The position numbers were made by a program, and so were the translations under genes. The notes under the pieces are model-generated. The model was not told the origin of the DNA, searched no databases, and was given only the letters and a program-made list of their open reading frames with translations. Positions 17,152 to 25,860 of a stretch of 39,404 nucleotides of DNA are shown one piece after another. The stretch spans positions 1 through 39,404 of the forward strand of contig PHCQ01000045.1 in NCBI GenBank assembly GCA_002840835.1, in the 5' to 3' direction. The stretch's first letter is position 1. Each line of letters starts with the position of its first letter. This stretch comes from Betaproteobacteria bacterium HGW-Betaproteobacteria-16 (GTDB lineage: Bacteria > Pseudomonadota > Gammaproteobacteria > Burkholderiales > Burkholderiaceae_C).

Positions 17152-17175
17152 ATTGACGTTGACGTAAACGTCAAT
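17152..17175. promoter_or_regulatory. LiuR-like operator, site 1
   Basis: ATTGACGTTGAC followed by GTAAACGTCAAT forms a 24-bp dyad with a single mismatched pair. It is nearly the same as the perfect site at 19851-19876. It lies 69 bp before the MerR regulator start and 34 bp before the divergent MBL gene, so it can serve autoregulation and the divergent gene. The sequence fits the ACGT-rich consensus reported for LiuR of proteobacteria. Confidence 0.75.
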
Positions 17176-17243
17176 GTTCAGGGCATTCTACGGAGCGGCG
17201 CCGCCGCCCACTGTCTGCAACCCGACAAGGCCTTCCCGACTTC

Positions 17244-17663
17244 ATGGCGACGAACCCGACCTACACCATCAGCGATCTGGCGCGCGAGTTCGACCTGACC
17301 ACGCGCGCGATCCGCTTTTATGAAGACATGGGGCTGCTGCAGCCGCAGCGCGAAGGACCGGGCGGGCGCAACCGCGTTTACAGTGCGCGCGACCGCACGC
17401 GCCTCAAACTCACGCTTCGTGCAAAGCGCCTGGGCCTCTCGCTCACCGAAGCGCGCGACATCATCGACACCTACGACAGCCCGCGCGACACCGGGCCTCA
17501 GCTCCGCAAGTTCCTGACCGTGCTGGCCGGGCACCGCCGTCAGCTGGAAGAGCAGATGGCCGATCTGGTGGCCAACCTGGAAGAAGTGAAGGTGCACGAG
17601 AAAGAAGCACGGGCGCTGCTGGACAAGGTGGAAAAAGGCAGCAAGGCTGGCAGCACGGGATAA
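17244..17663 (+). CDS. liuR: MerR family regulator of branched-chain amino acid catabolism (LiuR type)
   Basis: A 139-residue MerR protein. The N-terminal winged helix-turn-helix reads YTISDLAREFDLTTRAIRFY (about residues 6-25), followed by EDMGLLQPQREGPGGRNRVY and a second block RTRLKLTLRAKRLGLSLTEA that closely resembles known LiuR proteins. A C-terminal coiled coil (about 85-130) would form the dimer. No Cys metal site of the CueR/MerR kind is present, fitting an organic effector. A cognate dyad precedes the gene, and a second one precedes the thioesterase/isovaleryl-CoA dehydrogenase genes 2.6 kb away. The name rests on similarity, operator and context. Confidence 0.88.
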   Translation: MATNPTYTISDLAREFDLTTRAIRFYEDMGLLQPQREGPGGRNRVYSARDRTRLKLTLRAKRLGLSLTEARDIIDTYDSPRDTGPQLRKFLTVLAGHRRQLEEQMADLVANLEEVKVHEKEARALLDKVEKGSKAGSTG

Positions 17664-17716
17664 TCCGGCACGCGTCGCCACAGGGGCGGCAGCGATTCCA
17701 ACACCGAGGAGAAGCC

Positions 17717-18082
17717 ATGACCGTCCTGGCCGAAGTGATCGTGGGGCTTGTGGCCCTGTTGCACATCTATTTCCTGGTGCTGGAGATGTTCCTCTGGGAC
17801 AAACCCGCTGGCATGCGTGCCTTCGGCCAGACGCCGGAACGGGCTGCGGCCACCAAGGTGCTGGCCGCCAATCAGGGGCTCTACAACGGCTTCCTGGCGG
17901 CTGGCCTGCTTTGGGGCCTGTGGCTGGGGCCGGAGGGTTTTGGCGTGAAGGTGTTTTTCCTGGGCTGTGTGCTGGTGGCTGGCTTGTACGGCGCTGCCAC
18001 GGCCAGCCGCAAGATCCTCTATGTGCAGGCACTGCCCGCGGCGGTTGGCCTGGTGCTGGTCTACCTCACGCGAGCGGGCTGA
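17717..18082 (+). CDS. DUF1304 small membrane protein
   Basis: A 121-residue integral membrane protein with four predicted helices (about residues 3-25, 50-70, 75-93 and 100-118). It fits DUF1304, with the N-terminal LHIYFLVLEMFLWDKPAGMRAF and central NQGLYNGFLAAGLLWGLW blocks typical of that family. Function is unknown. GAGGAGAAGCC gives a good ribosome-binding site before ATG 17717. It follows liuR after 53 bp and might be cotranscribed. It converges with the VOC gene, leaving only 18 bp. Confidence 0.85.
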   Translation: MTVLAEVIVGLVALLHIYFLVLEMFLWDKPAGMRAFGQTPERAAATKVLAANQGLYNGFLAAGLLWGLWLGPEGFGVKVFFLGCVLVAGLYGAATASRKILYVQALPAAVGLVLVYLTRAG

Positions 18083-18100
18083 TCGACATGGCCCTGCAGC

Positions 18101-18529
18101 TCAGGTTGCAGCCGCACCCGCTGCATACTGGGCCAAGTAGGTGGCGTCCGGCGCAATGGGCTGGATCACATCGATCAGCACGCCGTTGGGGTCTTTCACG
18201 ATGAAATGGCGCTGGCCAAAGGCTTCGTCGCGCAGCGCGAGCTGCACATCCAGACCCTGATCCAGCACCCGCTGGTATTCCGCGCTGGCGTCTTCGACTT
18301 CAAAGTTCAGCAGCACGCCCGCGGCACGACCGCCGCGCGCGGCTTCTGGAATGGTGGCGTGGTCGCCGTCAAGAATGGCCAGGTTCACGCTGGCGTCCTC
18401 AAGCGATTGAAGGTGCACATACCAGTTGCTGTCGAACAAGCGGGTGAATCGGAAGTGTTGCTCGTAGTAGCGGGCGGTATCGGCCACACGGTCGGTCATG
18501 AGGACCGGGTAGTACTGGGTGGATTTCAT
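18101..18529 (-). CDS. VOC family (glyoxalase/bleomycin-resistance-like) protein
   Basis: A 142-residue vicinal oxygen chelate protein starting [20 protein letters not shown]. The paired beta-alpha-beta-beta-beta modules are visible, with the second ending [17 protein letters not shown], a common VOC closing motif. The substrate cannot be deduced. It is divergent from the TetR gene at 18596, and the AT-rich 66-bp gap contains two dyads, so it is the likely target of that regulator. An AGGAGCC ribosome-binding site precedes its start. Confidence 0.85.
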   Translation of the reverse strand: MKSTQYYPVLMTDRVADTARYYEQHFRFTRLFDSNWYVHLQSLEDASVNLAILDGDHATIPEAARGGRAAGVLLNFEVEDASAEYQRVLDQGLDVQLALRDEAFGQRHFIVKDPNGVLIDVIQPIAPDATYLAQYAAGAAAT

Positions 18530-18546
18530 GAGTTGGCTCCTGAAGA

Positions 18547-18569
18547 TTTACATACAATATGCATGTAAA
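18547..18569. promoter_or_regulatory. Dyad 1 in the VOC-TetR intergenic region
   Basis: TTTACAT (18547-18553) and ATGTAAA (18563-18569) are perfect inverted arms 9 nt apart. It lies 18-40 bp upstream of the VOC start on the minus strand, overlapping the likely promoter. Candidate operator for the divergent TetR protein. Confidence 0.5.
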
Positions 18570-18579
18570 TTCAATATAA

Positions 18580-18594
18580 CATACAGGCTGTATG
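18580..18594. promoter_or_regulatory. Dyad 2, directly before the TetR start
   Basis: CATACAG-G-CTGTATG is a perfect 7-1-7 palindrome ending one base before ATG 18596. Related TACAT/ATGTA half-sites occur in dyad 1. The position suits autorepression by the TetR protein. Confidence 0.6.
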
Positions 18595-18595
18595 T

Positions 18596-19192
18596 ATGCA
18601 AAAGACAAGTTTGCCTTCTCGACGCTCCCAGGGCGAACGCACCGATGCCACCCGCACCGCGTTGATTGCTGCCGCACGCGTGCTGTTTGAACAGCAGGGG
18701 TTCGCCGCCACCGGCACGCCGGAGATCGTGGCTGCTGCGCAGGTCACACGGGGTGCGCTCTACCACCATTTCGCCGACAAGACGGCGCTGTTTCATGCGG
18801 TGTGCCAGCAGGTGGCGCAAGAAGTGGCTGATGAAATTGAACGGCGCACCCGGCAAAGCAGGAAGCCGTTGAACGCCCTGGTGAATGGCGCCAACGCCTA
18901 CTTTGCGGCCATGGCGGAGGCCGGACGCGCGAGGCTGCTGCTGCTGGAGGCGCCGGCCGTGCTCTCAGCCGAACAGTTGATGGTGTTGAGCCACATTGCC
19001 GGGTTTGGTGCCCTCAAAGAGGGGCTGTCGGATGCGCTGGGCGAAGGGAGCGGCGATTCGGTACCGCTGCATGAACTCAGCGTGGTGCTGTCGGCGGCGT
19101 TCGACCGGGCGGCACTCGCCATTGCCCGGGGCGAGGCAGCCGGGCCCTACCAGCAGGCCATTCGCCTGCTGTTGTCACGTCTGATCGCTTGA
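18596..19192 (+). CDS. TetR/AcrR family transcriptional regulator
   Basis: A 198-residue TetR-type repressor. The N-terminal DNA-binding domain (about residues 14-60) has the core ARVLFEQQGFAATGTPEIVA, then QVTRGALYHHFADKTALFHA. The C-terminal ligand domain is helical, with no close functional analogue that I recognise. It lies divergent from the VOC gene with two dyads between, so it likely represses both. The start codon sits next to the palindrome and has no clear ribosome-binding site. Its 3' end overlaps the convergent YigZ gene by 18 bp. Confidence 0.9.
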   Translation: MQKTSLPSRRSQGERTDATRTALIAAARVLFEQQGFAATGTPEIVAAAQVTRGALYHHFADKTALFHAVCQQVAQEVADEIERRTRQSRKPLNALVNGANAYFAAMAEAGRARLLLLEAPAVLSAEQLMVLSHIAGFGALKEGLSDALGEGSGDSVPLHELSVVLSAAFDRAALAIARGEAAGPYQQAIRLLLSRLIA

Positions 19193-19792
19193 ATCGGAAT
19201 CGGTTTCAGGGTCTGGCCAGATCACCCGACCCTGACCAGCGTCGTTCAGTCGCTCGATGAACCCGGTTGCCTGTGATGCCGGCACCTGGAGGGTCACCGA
19301 AACGCCGTCGCCGTGGCGGGCTTCCAGCAACGACGCACCGACCACAGGCAGCTCGCGTCGCAACCAGCCCTCCAGCGCGTAAGGCACTTCGCAGCGCAGC
19401 GTGAGGTGGCGAACCACCGGGATTTTCTCGGCCTGCAGCAGCGCCTGGGCCACGCTGTCGGTGTAGGCGCGCACCAGCCCGCCGGCGCCCAGGGGCGTGC
19501 CACCGTAGTAACGCACCACCGTGGCCAACACGCCTTCAAGTTCCTGGTGCCTCAACACCTCCAGCATCGGGCGTCCGGCAGTGCCACCGGGTTCGCCGTC
19601 ATCGTTGGCTGCGGAATGACCACCCGCCATCAAAGCCCAGCAGACATGGGTGGCTGCGGGGTGCTCGGCACGCAACGCGGCCACGCGGGCCAAAGCCGCA
19701 GCACGATCGGGCACGGATTTGACGCAACCGATGAAGCGGCTTTTCTTGATGATCAGTTCGCTGTGAACCGGGGCGCGCAGGCTGTAGGGCAT
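19175..19792 (-). CDS. yigZ: YigZ/IMPACT family protein
   Basis: A 205-residue member of the UPF0029/YigZ family. The N-terminal domain has IIKKSRFIGCVKSV, then NDDGEPGGTAGRPMLEVL and VVRYYGGTPLGAGGLVRAY, the diagnostic blocks. A C-terminal DUF1949-like ferredoxin fold follows (about residues 135-195). The eukaryotic relative IMPACT binds GCN1, but the bacterial role is undefined. It is convergent and overlapping with the TetR gene and divergent from the thioesterase gene, with the second LiuR-like operator in between. Confidence 0.9.
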   Translation of the reverse strand: MPYSLRAPVHSELIIKKSRFIGCVKSVPDRAAALARVAALRAEHPAATHVCWALMAGGHSAANDDGEPGGTAGRPMLEVLRHQELEGVLATVVRYYGGTPLGAGGLVRAYTDSVAQALLQAEKIPVVRHLTLRCEVPYALEGWLRRELPVVGASLLEARHGDGVSVTLQVPASQATGFIERLNDAGQGRVIWPDPETDSDSSDQT

Positions 19793-19850
19793 GGGGTCCT
19801 GAGCATAGCGGGGAGCCGGCAGCTTGTCGGAATCGACAGGCTTCGGTCAT

Positions 19851-19876
19851 AATTGACGTTTACGTAAACGTCAATT
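19851..19876. promoter_or_regulatory. LiuR-like operator, site 2 (perfect 26-bp palindrome)
   Basis: AATTGACGTTTAC is followed at once by its exact reverse complement. It matches site 1 beside liuR. The site is 57 bp before the thioesterase start and 59 bp from the divergent yigZ, so it probably controls the thioesterase-isovaleryl-CoA dehydrogenase operon. Confidence 0.85.
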
Positions 19877-19932
19877 ACGGCCTGATCCATGGGGACACCC
19901 CCCAATCGGCCGTGCCACCAGCGAGACCGACC

Positions 19933-20394
19933 GTGAATCTGCCCACTTTCGAACCCCGCGATCCGGACTACGCCCAGCGCGTGCAGGCCAGCTTCAACCG
20001 CCAGGCGGCCATGCGCACCCTGGGTGCCACGCTGGCGGCCGTGCGGCCCGGACAGGTGGAAATCACGCTGCCCTGGGCCGAACCGCTGACCCAGCAGCAC
20101 GGCTTCCTGCACGCCGGCATGGTGTCCACCGCGCTGGATTCGGCCTGCGGCTATGCCGGGTTTTCGCTGATGCCGGTGGAGGCTGCGGTGCTCACCATCG
20201 AGTTCAAGATCAATCTGCTGGCGCCGGCCAAGGGTGAGCATTTCCGCATGGTGGGCACCGTGATCAAACCCGGGCGCACGGTGACGGTGTGCGAAGGCCA
20301 TGCGTATGCCATCGACGGTGGCCAGGAAAAACTGATTGCCACCATGGGCTGCACGTTGATGGCCGTGTTCGGACGCGACAACATCCAGGGCTGA
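19933..20394 (+). CDS. PaaI-type hotdog thioesterase
   Basis: A 153-residue hotdog-fold thioesterase (PaaI/YdiI-like), predicted to hydrolyse an acyl-CoA. The core motif is QQHGFLHAGMVSTALDSACG (about residues 51-70), where the His-Gly and the acidic residue of the following helix are typical, then AAVLTIEFKINLLAPAKGE. I choose GTG 19933 after GAGACC; GTG 19912 is also in frame and adds seven residues. It is the first gene after the LiuR-like palindrome and 33 bp before the isovaleryl-CoA dehydrogenase gene, suggesting relief of CoA trapping during leucine breakdown (inference). Confidence 0.88.
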   Translation: MNLPTFEPRDPDYAQRVQASFNRQAAMRTLGATLAAVRPGQVEITLPWAEPLTQQHGFLHAGMVSTALDSACGYAGFSLMPVEAAVLTIEFKINLLAPAKGEHFRMVGTVIKPGRTVTVCEGHAYAIDGGQEKLIATMGCTLMAVFGRDNIQG

Positions 20395-20427
20395 TGCCCG
20401 TACCCCTACTTTTTCAGGAGACTTTTC

Positions 20428-21609
20428 ATGACCAACCTGCCCGGCCTCAACTTCCAGCTCGGTGAAGACATTGACGCCCTGCGCGATGCGGTGCGCGACT
20501 TCGCCCAGGCCGAAATCGCGCCGCGCGCGGCCGAGATCGACCGCAGCGACCAGTTCCCCATGGACTGCTGGCGCAAGATGGGCGAGCTGGGCGTGCTGGG
20601 CATCACCGTGCCCGAGAAAGACGGCGGCGCAGGCATGGGCTACCTGGCGCACATGGTGGCCATGGAAGAAATCAGCCGGGCCAGCGCTTCAGTGGGCCTG
20701 AGTTACGGCGCGCACAGCAACCTGTGCGTGAACCAGATCAACCGCAATGGCTCGCCCGAGCAGAAGGCCAGGTACCTGCCCAAGCTGATCAGCGGCGAAC
20801 ACGTGGGTGCGCTGGCCATGAGCGAGCCGGGCGCGGGCTCCGACGTGATCAGCATGAAGCTGAAGGCCGAAGACAAGGGTGGGGTCTACCTGCTCAACGG
20901 CAGCAAGATGTGGATCACCAACGGGCCGGACGCTGACACGCTGGTGGTCTACGCCAAGACCGAGCCCGAATTGGGCGCGCGCGGCGTGACGGCCTTCCTG
21001 ATCGAGAAGGGCATGAAGGGCTTCAGCATCGCGCAGAAGCTGGACAAACTGGGCATGCGCGGCAGCCACACTGGCGAGCTGGTGTTCAACAACGTGGAAG
21101 TCCCGGCCGAAAACATCCTGGGTGGCTTGAACATGGGCGCCAAGGTGCTGATGTCGGGCCTCGACTACGAGCGCGCCGTGCTCACCGGCGGGCCGCTGGG
21201 CATCATGCAGTCGGTGATGGACAACGTGGTGCCTTACATCCACGACCGCAAGCAGTTCGGCCAGAGCATTGGTGAATTCCAGCTGATCCAGGGCAAGGTG
21301 GCCGACATGTACACCGTGCTGCAGGCGGCGCGCAGCTTCGCCTACACCGTGGCCAAGAACCTGGACCTGCTGGGCACCGACCACGTGCGCCAGGTACGCA
21401 AGGACTGTGCCTCTGTCATTCTGTGGACCGCCGAGAAGGCCACCTGGATGGCGGGTGAAGGCGTTCAGATCTTCGGCGGCAACGGCTACATCAACGAATA
21501 TCCGCTGGGGCGCCTGTGGCGCGACGCCAAGCTTTACGAGATCGGCGCCGGCACGAGTGAAATCCGCCGCATGCTGATCGGGCGGGAGCTGTTTGCAGAA
21601 ACCTGCTGA
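20428..21609 (+). CDS. liuA: Isovaleryl-CoA dehydrogenase
   Basis: A flavin (FAD) acyl-CoA dehydrogenase that oxidises isovaleryl-CoA to 3-methylcrotonyl-CoA in leucine catabolism, passing electrons to ETF. The 393-residue product has [14 protein letters not shown] and [20 protein letters not shown]. The catalytic base is Glu248 in [11 protein letters not shown], the helix-G position that distinguishes isovaleryl-CoA dehydrogenases from most acyl-CoA dehydrogenases. The usual C-terminal site reads GAGTSEIRR and lacks Glu, as expected. AGGAGA precedes ATG 20428. It lies in the LiuR-site operon; carboxylase genes of the pathway are not in the window. Confidence 0.95.
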   Translation: MTNLPGLNFQLGEDIDALRDAVRDFAQAEIAPRAAEIDRSDQFPMDCWRKMGELGVLGITVPEKDGGAGMGYLAHMVAMEEISRASASVGLSYGAHSNLCVNQINRNGSPEQKARYLPKLISGEHVGALAMSEPGAGSDVISMKLKAEDKGGVYLLNGSKMWITNGPDADTLVVYAKTEPELGARGVTAFLIEKGMKGFSIAQKLDKLGMRGSHTGELVFNNVEVPAENILGGLNMGAKVLMSGLDYERAVLTGGPLGIMQSVMDNVVPYIHDRKQFGQSIGEFQLIQGKVADMYTVLQAARSFAYTVAKNLDLLGTDHVRQVRKDCASVILWTAEKATWMAGEGVQIFGGNGYINEYPLGRLWRDAKLYEIGAGTSEIRRMLIGRELFAETC

Positions 21610-21724
21610 AGTGGCTGCGCGCCGGGCGGGCCTTTGGCCTGTTCTGGCCCTGCAATGACACAATTGGCGCGCCACCTGGCCCCTCAGGGCGGTGGCATGT
21701 ACTCCCGCCACCCGAGCCAGCAAC

Positions 21725-22384
21725 ATGTCCCAAGCCCTTCAGAACCTGTTTGAACACAACCGCGCCTGGGCCGCCGAGATAGTGGCCCAGAAGCCCACCT
21801 TCTTCACCGACCTTCTCGCCCAGCAAAGCCCGCAGTACATGTGGATCGGCTGCTCTGACAGTCGCGTGCCCGCGAACCAGATCACGGGCCTGGCGCCCGG
21901 CGAGGTGTTTGTTCACCGCAACGTGGCCAACGTGGTGGTGCCCACCGACCTGAACTGCCTGTCCACCATTCAGTACGCGGTGGACCAGCTCAAGGTGAAA
22001 CACCTGATGGTGGTCGGCCACTACGGCTGCGGTGGCGTGACCGCCGCGCTGCACGATACCCGGGTGGGCCTGGCCGACAACTGGCTGCGCCACATCAAGG
22101 ACGTGCGCGACCGCCACGCTGCGCTGATCGAGGCCACACCCGAAGCCCACCGCGTGGATGCCTTGTGCGAGCTCAACGTGATCGAGCAGGTGATGAATGT
22201 GGCCCAGACCACCGTGGTGCAGGACGCCTGGGCGCGTGGGCAGCCGCTCACCCTGCACGGCTGGGTGTATGGTCTGCGGGACGGCCTGTTGCAGGATCTG
22301 CTCATGACCGCCGACGGCGCCGACGGGCTGGACGGCATCTACCGCGCAGCCGTTGCCGGCGTGTCCGCCGAGCGCGCGGCCTGA
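21725..22384 (+). CDS. can: Beta-class carbonic anhydrase
   Basis: A 219-residue zinc enzyme that interconverts CO2 and bicarbonate in the cytoplasm. Ligand motifs are CSDSR (Cys43, catalytic Asp45, Arg47) and GHYGCGGV (His99, Cys102). [19 protein letters not shown] is typical of the Can/CynT group. It starts [15 protein letters not shown] at ATG 21725, 115 bp after liuA and 25 bp before aceK. The placement may supply bicarbonate to biotin-dependent carboxylases such as methylcrotonyl-CoA carboxylase. That link is inference. Confidence 0.95.
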   Translation: MSQALQNLFEHNRAWAAEIVAQKPTFFTDLLAQQSPQYMWIGCSDSRVPANQITGLAPGEVFVHRNVANVVVPTDLNCLSTIQYAVDQLKVKHLMVVGHYGCGGVTAALHDTRVGLADNWLRHIKDVRDRHAALIEATPEAHRVDALCELNVIEQVMNVAQTTVVQDAWARGQPLTLHGWVYGLRDGLLQDLLMTADGADGLDGIYRAAVAGVSAERAA

Positions 22385-22409
22385 GTTTTCCTTTCAAGGA
22401 CCACGGTTG

Positions 22410-24221
22410 ATGTTTCCCCAGCGTCTGGACTCCACCGTGGCATACGACGTCGCCAAGGCGATGATGGACGGCTTCAACCGGCACTACCGTCTGTTCCGCA
22501 CCGAGTCGGCCCGCGCCAAGCACCGTTATGAGACGCGCGACTGGCGCGGTCAGCAGCGCGCCCAGCGCGAGCGCATCGAGTTCTACGATCTGCGTGTGAA
22601 TGAGTGCGTCAAGCGCTTGATGAAGGAGTTCAGAGCCGATGAGCAGCCCATGAACGTGTGGGAGCAGGTCAAGCTGCACTACATCGGTCTGCTGGTGAAC
22701 CACCACCAGCCCGAACTGGCCGAAACCTTCTTCAATTCGGTCACCACCAAAATTCTCAAGCGCGCCTACTTCCAGAACGACTTCATCTTCGTGCGCCCTG
22801 CGGTGTCCACCGAATACATCGAGAACGAAGAGCCCACCGCCAGCCCCACCTACCGCTGCTATTACCCCACGGCCGAGAACATGCAGGCCGAGGCGCTGCG
22901 CATGATCCAGGATTTCGATCTGCGTGTGCCGTTCGACAACCTGGAACGTGACGCCGGCCTGGTGCTCGCTGCCATGAAGCGGCACTTTGACCATGTCAAG
23001 CTGCGCGCGAACTTTCAGTTCCAGGTGCTCTCCAGCCTGTTCTTCCGCAACAAGGGCGCCTACGTGGTGGGCAAGATCATCAACGGCTTCCAGGAAGTGC
23101 CTTTCGCGCTGCCCATCCTGCACAACGCCGACGGCAAACTGGTGATCGATGCGGCGCTGTTCGGCGAGGACGACCTGCTGATCCTGTTCAGTTTTGCGCG
23201 TGCCTATTTCATGGTGGACATCGAAATCCCGAGCGCGTATGTGCAGTTCCTGCGCAGCATGATGCCGCGCAAGCCGCGTGCCGAGTTCTACAACGCGCTC
23301 GGCCTGGCCAAGCAGGGAAAGACGCTGTTCTACCGCGACTTCCTGTTTCACATGCGGCACAGCACCGACAAGTTCCGCATTGCCCCCGGCATCAAGGGCA
23401 TGGTGATGCTGGTATTCGATCTGCCTTCGTTTCCGTTCGTGTTCAAGGTCATCAAGGACTACTACCCGCCGCAGAAGGACACCTCGCGCGAGCAGATCCG
23501 CAACAAATACCTGCTGGTGAAGCAGCACGATCGCGTGGGCCGCATGGCCGACACGCTGGAGTTCTCCGAAGTGGGCTTCCCACGGGACCGTTTCACCGAC
23601 GAACTGATCGAAGAGATCCAGAAGTTCGCCCCCAGCCAGCTGGAAATCTCCGACCGCAACGGCGACGGCGACATCGAGGTCGTGGTCAAGCATTGTTATA
23701 TCGAGCGGCGCATGATCCCGCTCAACATCTACCTGCAGGAAGCCTTCGACACCTTGCAAGCCAAGGCCGACGACGCGCCGGCCCGTGCCCAGTTGAAGCG
23801 CGCGGTGGTGGAGTACGGCAACGCCATCAAGGACCTGGTGGCCGCCAACATCTTCCCCGGCGACATGTTGTGGAAGAACTTCGGCATCACCCGCCACGGC
23901 AAGGTGGTGTTCTACGACTACGACGAGATCGAATACATCACCGACTGCAACTTCCGCCGCGTGCCCGCGCCGCGCAATGAAGAAGACGAGATGTCAGGCG
24001 AGGTCTGGTATTCGGTGGGCAAGCACGACGTGTTTCCCGAAACCTTCGGCCCCTTCCTGCTGGGCAATCCACTGGTGCGCGAGGAATTCATGAAGCACCA
24101 CGCCGACCTGCTGGACCGCGATTTCTGGCAGTCGCACAAGGAACGCATTGCTGCCGGACATGTGCACGACGTTTTCCCCTACGAGCGGGACCGCCGCTTC
24201 CTTTCACACACACTGGCCTGA
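22410..24221 (+). CDS. aceK: Isocitrate dehydrogenase kinase/phosphatase
   Basis: Bifunctional enzyme that inactivates isocitrate dehydrogenase by phosphorylation and reactivates it, steering isocitrate into the glyoxylate bypass. The 603-residue product begins [20 protein letters not shown] after AAGGA. It has the regulatory N-terminal half and a kinase-like C-terminal half: [15 protein letters not shown] holds the ATP-contacting Lys, and [20 protein letters not shown] with YDEIEYIT holds the Asn and Asp metal and catalytic residues. Length is normal. Instead of standing with aceA/aceB, it lies in a leucine-catabolism cluster. Confidence 0.97.
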   Translation: MFPQRLDSTVAYDVAKAMMDGFNRHYRLFRTESARAKHRYETRDWRGQQRAQRERIEFYDLRVNECVKRLMKEFRADEQPMNVWEQVKLHYIGLLVNHHQPELAETFFNSVTTKILKRAYFQNDFIFVRPAVSTEYIENEEPTASPTYRCYYPTAENMQAEALRMIQDFDLRVPFDNLERDAGLVLAAMKRHFDHVKLRANFQFQVLSSLFFRNKGAYVVGKIINGFQEVPFALPILHNADGKLVIDAALFGEDDLLILFSFARAYFMVDIEIPSAYVQFLRSMMPRKPRAEFYNALGLAKQGKTLFYRDFLFHMRHSTDKFRIAPGIKGMVMLVFDLPSFPFVFKVIKDYYPPQKDTSREQIRNKYLLVKQHDRVGRMADTLEFSEVGFPRDRFTDELIEEIQKFAPSQLEISDRNGDGDIEVVVKHCYIERRMIPLNIYLQEAFDTLQAKADDAPARAQLKRAVVEYGNAIKDLVAANIFPGDMLWKNFGITRHGKVVFYDYDEIEYITDCNFRRVPAPRNEEDEMSGEVWYSVGKHDVFPETFGPFLLGNPLVREEFMKHHADLLDRDFWQSHKERIAAGHVHDVFPYERDRRFLSHTLA

Positions 24222-24260
24222 CGGCCTCCCTTGACCCCTTTTTTTTTCAGGAGCGTTCAC

Positions 24261-25451
24261 ATGAGCAACACCACCGATCCCATCGTCATCGTCGGGGCCG
24301 CCCGCACCCCCATGGGCTCTTTCCAGAGCGATTTCGCCAGCCAGTCCGCGCACGACCTCGGTGGCGTGGCCATCCAGGCTGCGGTTGAGCGATCAGGCGT
24401 GGACAAGGCACTGGTCGACGAAGTGCTGTTCGGCAACTGCCTGATGGCCGGCCAGGGCCAGGCACCCGCGCGCCAGGCCGCCATCAAGGGCGGCTTGCCG
24501 CTCTCGGCCGGCGCGGTCACCTTGTCCAAGATGTGCGGTTCCGGCATGAAGGCCACGATGCTGGCGCACGACATGCTGATGGCCGGCAGCGCCACCGTGA
24601 TGGTGGCCGGCGGCATGGAGAGCATGACCAATGCCCCTTACCTGATGCTCAAGGGCCGTGGCGGCTATCGCATGGGCCACGACAAGATCTACGACCACAT
24701 GATGCTCGACGGTCTGGAAGACGCCTACGAAGCCGGTCGATCCATGGGCACCTTCGGCGAAGACTGCGCCGCCAAATACGGCTTCACCCGCGAACAGCAG
24801 GACGCCTTCGCCATTGCATCGGTCACGCGCGCCAAGGCCGCCACCGAGAGTGGTGCGTTTGCGAAAGAGATTGCGCCGGTGACCGTGAAAGACCGCAGTG
24901 GCGAGCGCGTGGTGGCGGTGGACGAAGGCCCGGGCAAGGTCAAGCTCGACAAGGTCACCAGCCTCAAGCCAGCTTTCAAGAAAGACGGCACCATCACCGC
25001 CGCTTCCTCTTCTTCCATCAACGACGGCGCGGCCGCGTTGGTGCTGATGCGCCAGTCCACCGCGCAGGCCCAGGGGCTCAAGCCGCTGGCACGCATCGTG
25101 GCCCATGCCACCCACGCCCAGGAGCCGAACTGGTTCGCCACCGCCCCGGTCGGCGCCACCCAGAAGCTGCTGGCGAAAACCGGCTGGAGCGTGGCCGACG
25201 TGGATCTGTGGGAGATCAACGAAGCGTTCGCGGTGGTGCCCATGGCGCTGATGACCGAGTTGTCCATACCGCATGAGAAGGTCAACGTGAACGGCGGCGC
25301 CTGCGCGCTGGGCCACCCCATCGGCGCGAGTGGCGCGCGCATTCTGGTCACCTTACTGCATGCGCTTCAGGCGCGCGGTGGCAAGAAGGGTGTGGCCACG
25401 TTGTGTATTGGCGGTGGTGAGGCCACGGCGATGGCCATTGAAATGCCGTGA
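24261..25451 (+). CDS. Acetyl-CoA C-acetyltransferase (thiolase)
   Basis: A 396-residue thiolase of the AtoB/acetoacetyl-CoA type. The acylated nucleophile is Cys92 (SKMCGSGMKA), with His352 in CALGHPIGASGAR and the second Cys382 in CIGGGEATAMAIE. In this context it would cleave acetoacetyl-CoA formed at the end of leucine breakdown into two acetyl-CoA. Other thiolase reactions, including PHA precursor synthesis, cannot be excluded. CAGGAGCG precedes ATG 24261 after a T-rich stretch. It follows aceK by 39 bp. Confidence 0.93.
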   Translation: MSNTTDPIVIVGAARTPMGSFQSDFASQSAHDLGGVAIQAAVERSGVDKALVDEVLFGNCLMAGQGQAPARQAAIKGGLPLSAGAVTLSKMCGSGMKATMLAHDMLMAGSATVMVAGGMESMTNAPYLMLKGRGGYRMGHDKIYDHMMLDGLEDAYEAGRSMGTFGEDCAAKYGFTREQQDAFAIASVTRAKAATESGAFAKEIAPVTVKDRSGERVVAVDEGPGKVKLDKVTSLKPAFKKDGTITAASSSSINDGAAALVLMRQSTAQAQGLKPLARIVAHATHAQEPNWFATAPVGATQKLLAKTGWSVADVDLWEINEAFAVVPMALMTELSIPHEKVNVNGGACALGHPIGASGARILVTLLHALQARGGKKGVATLCIGGGEATAMAIEMP

Positions 25452-25467
25452 GTCGAAACGCTTGAGC

Positions 25468-25860
25468 ATGTTGTCCCATGTCTTCGTCGGCGTGTCCGAC
25501 TTTGATCGCGCCCTGCGCTTCTACAGTGCGGTGATGAGCTGCCTGGGTCACACGCAGCGCTTCTGCGAGCCAGAGCGACCCTGGGCCGGCTGGCACAGCG
25601 CCGGCGGGCAGCGTCCATTCTTCGTGATTGCGCACCCACACGACGGCGAAGCGCACCAAGCGGGCAATGGGCAGATGACGGCCTTGATGGCCGACAGCCG
25701 AGCCGCTGTGGATGCGGCGCACCGAGAGGCGCTGCTGCAAGGTGGGCGTTGCGAAGGCCCTCCCGGTTTGCGGCCCGAATACCATGCCCACTACTACGGC
25801 GCCTACTTCCGGGACCCGGATGGCAACAAACTGGCCGTGGCTTGCCACGTACCTTCATGA
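25468..25860 (+). CDS. VOC family (glyoxalase-like) protein
   Basis: A 130-residue single VOC domain protein starting MLSHVFVGVSDFDRALRFYS, with the closing motif YYGAYFRDPDGNKLAVACH typical of glyoxalase-like proteins. The segment GWHSAGGQRPFFVIAHPHDG is the usual second strand pair. Substrate unknown. It begins 16 bp after the thiolase stop and ends in an ATGA overlap with the SDR gene, so the two are translationally coupled. Confidence 0.88.
   Translation: MLSHVFVGVSDFDRALRFYSAVMSCLGHTQRFCEPERPWAGWHSAGGQRPFFVIAHPHDGEAHQAGNGQMTALMADSRAAVDAAHREALLQGGRCEGPPGLRPEYHAHYYGAYFRDPDGNKLAVACHVPS

Noticed and set aside
24215..24248. GGCC-TGAC-GGCC followed by a run of nine T as a terminator after aceK
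   Set aside because: The stem is only 4 bp and lies 12 bp from the T run, and the T run leads directly into the ribosome-binding site of the thiolase gene.
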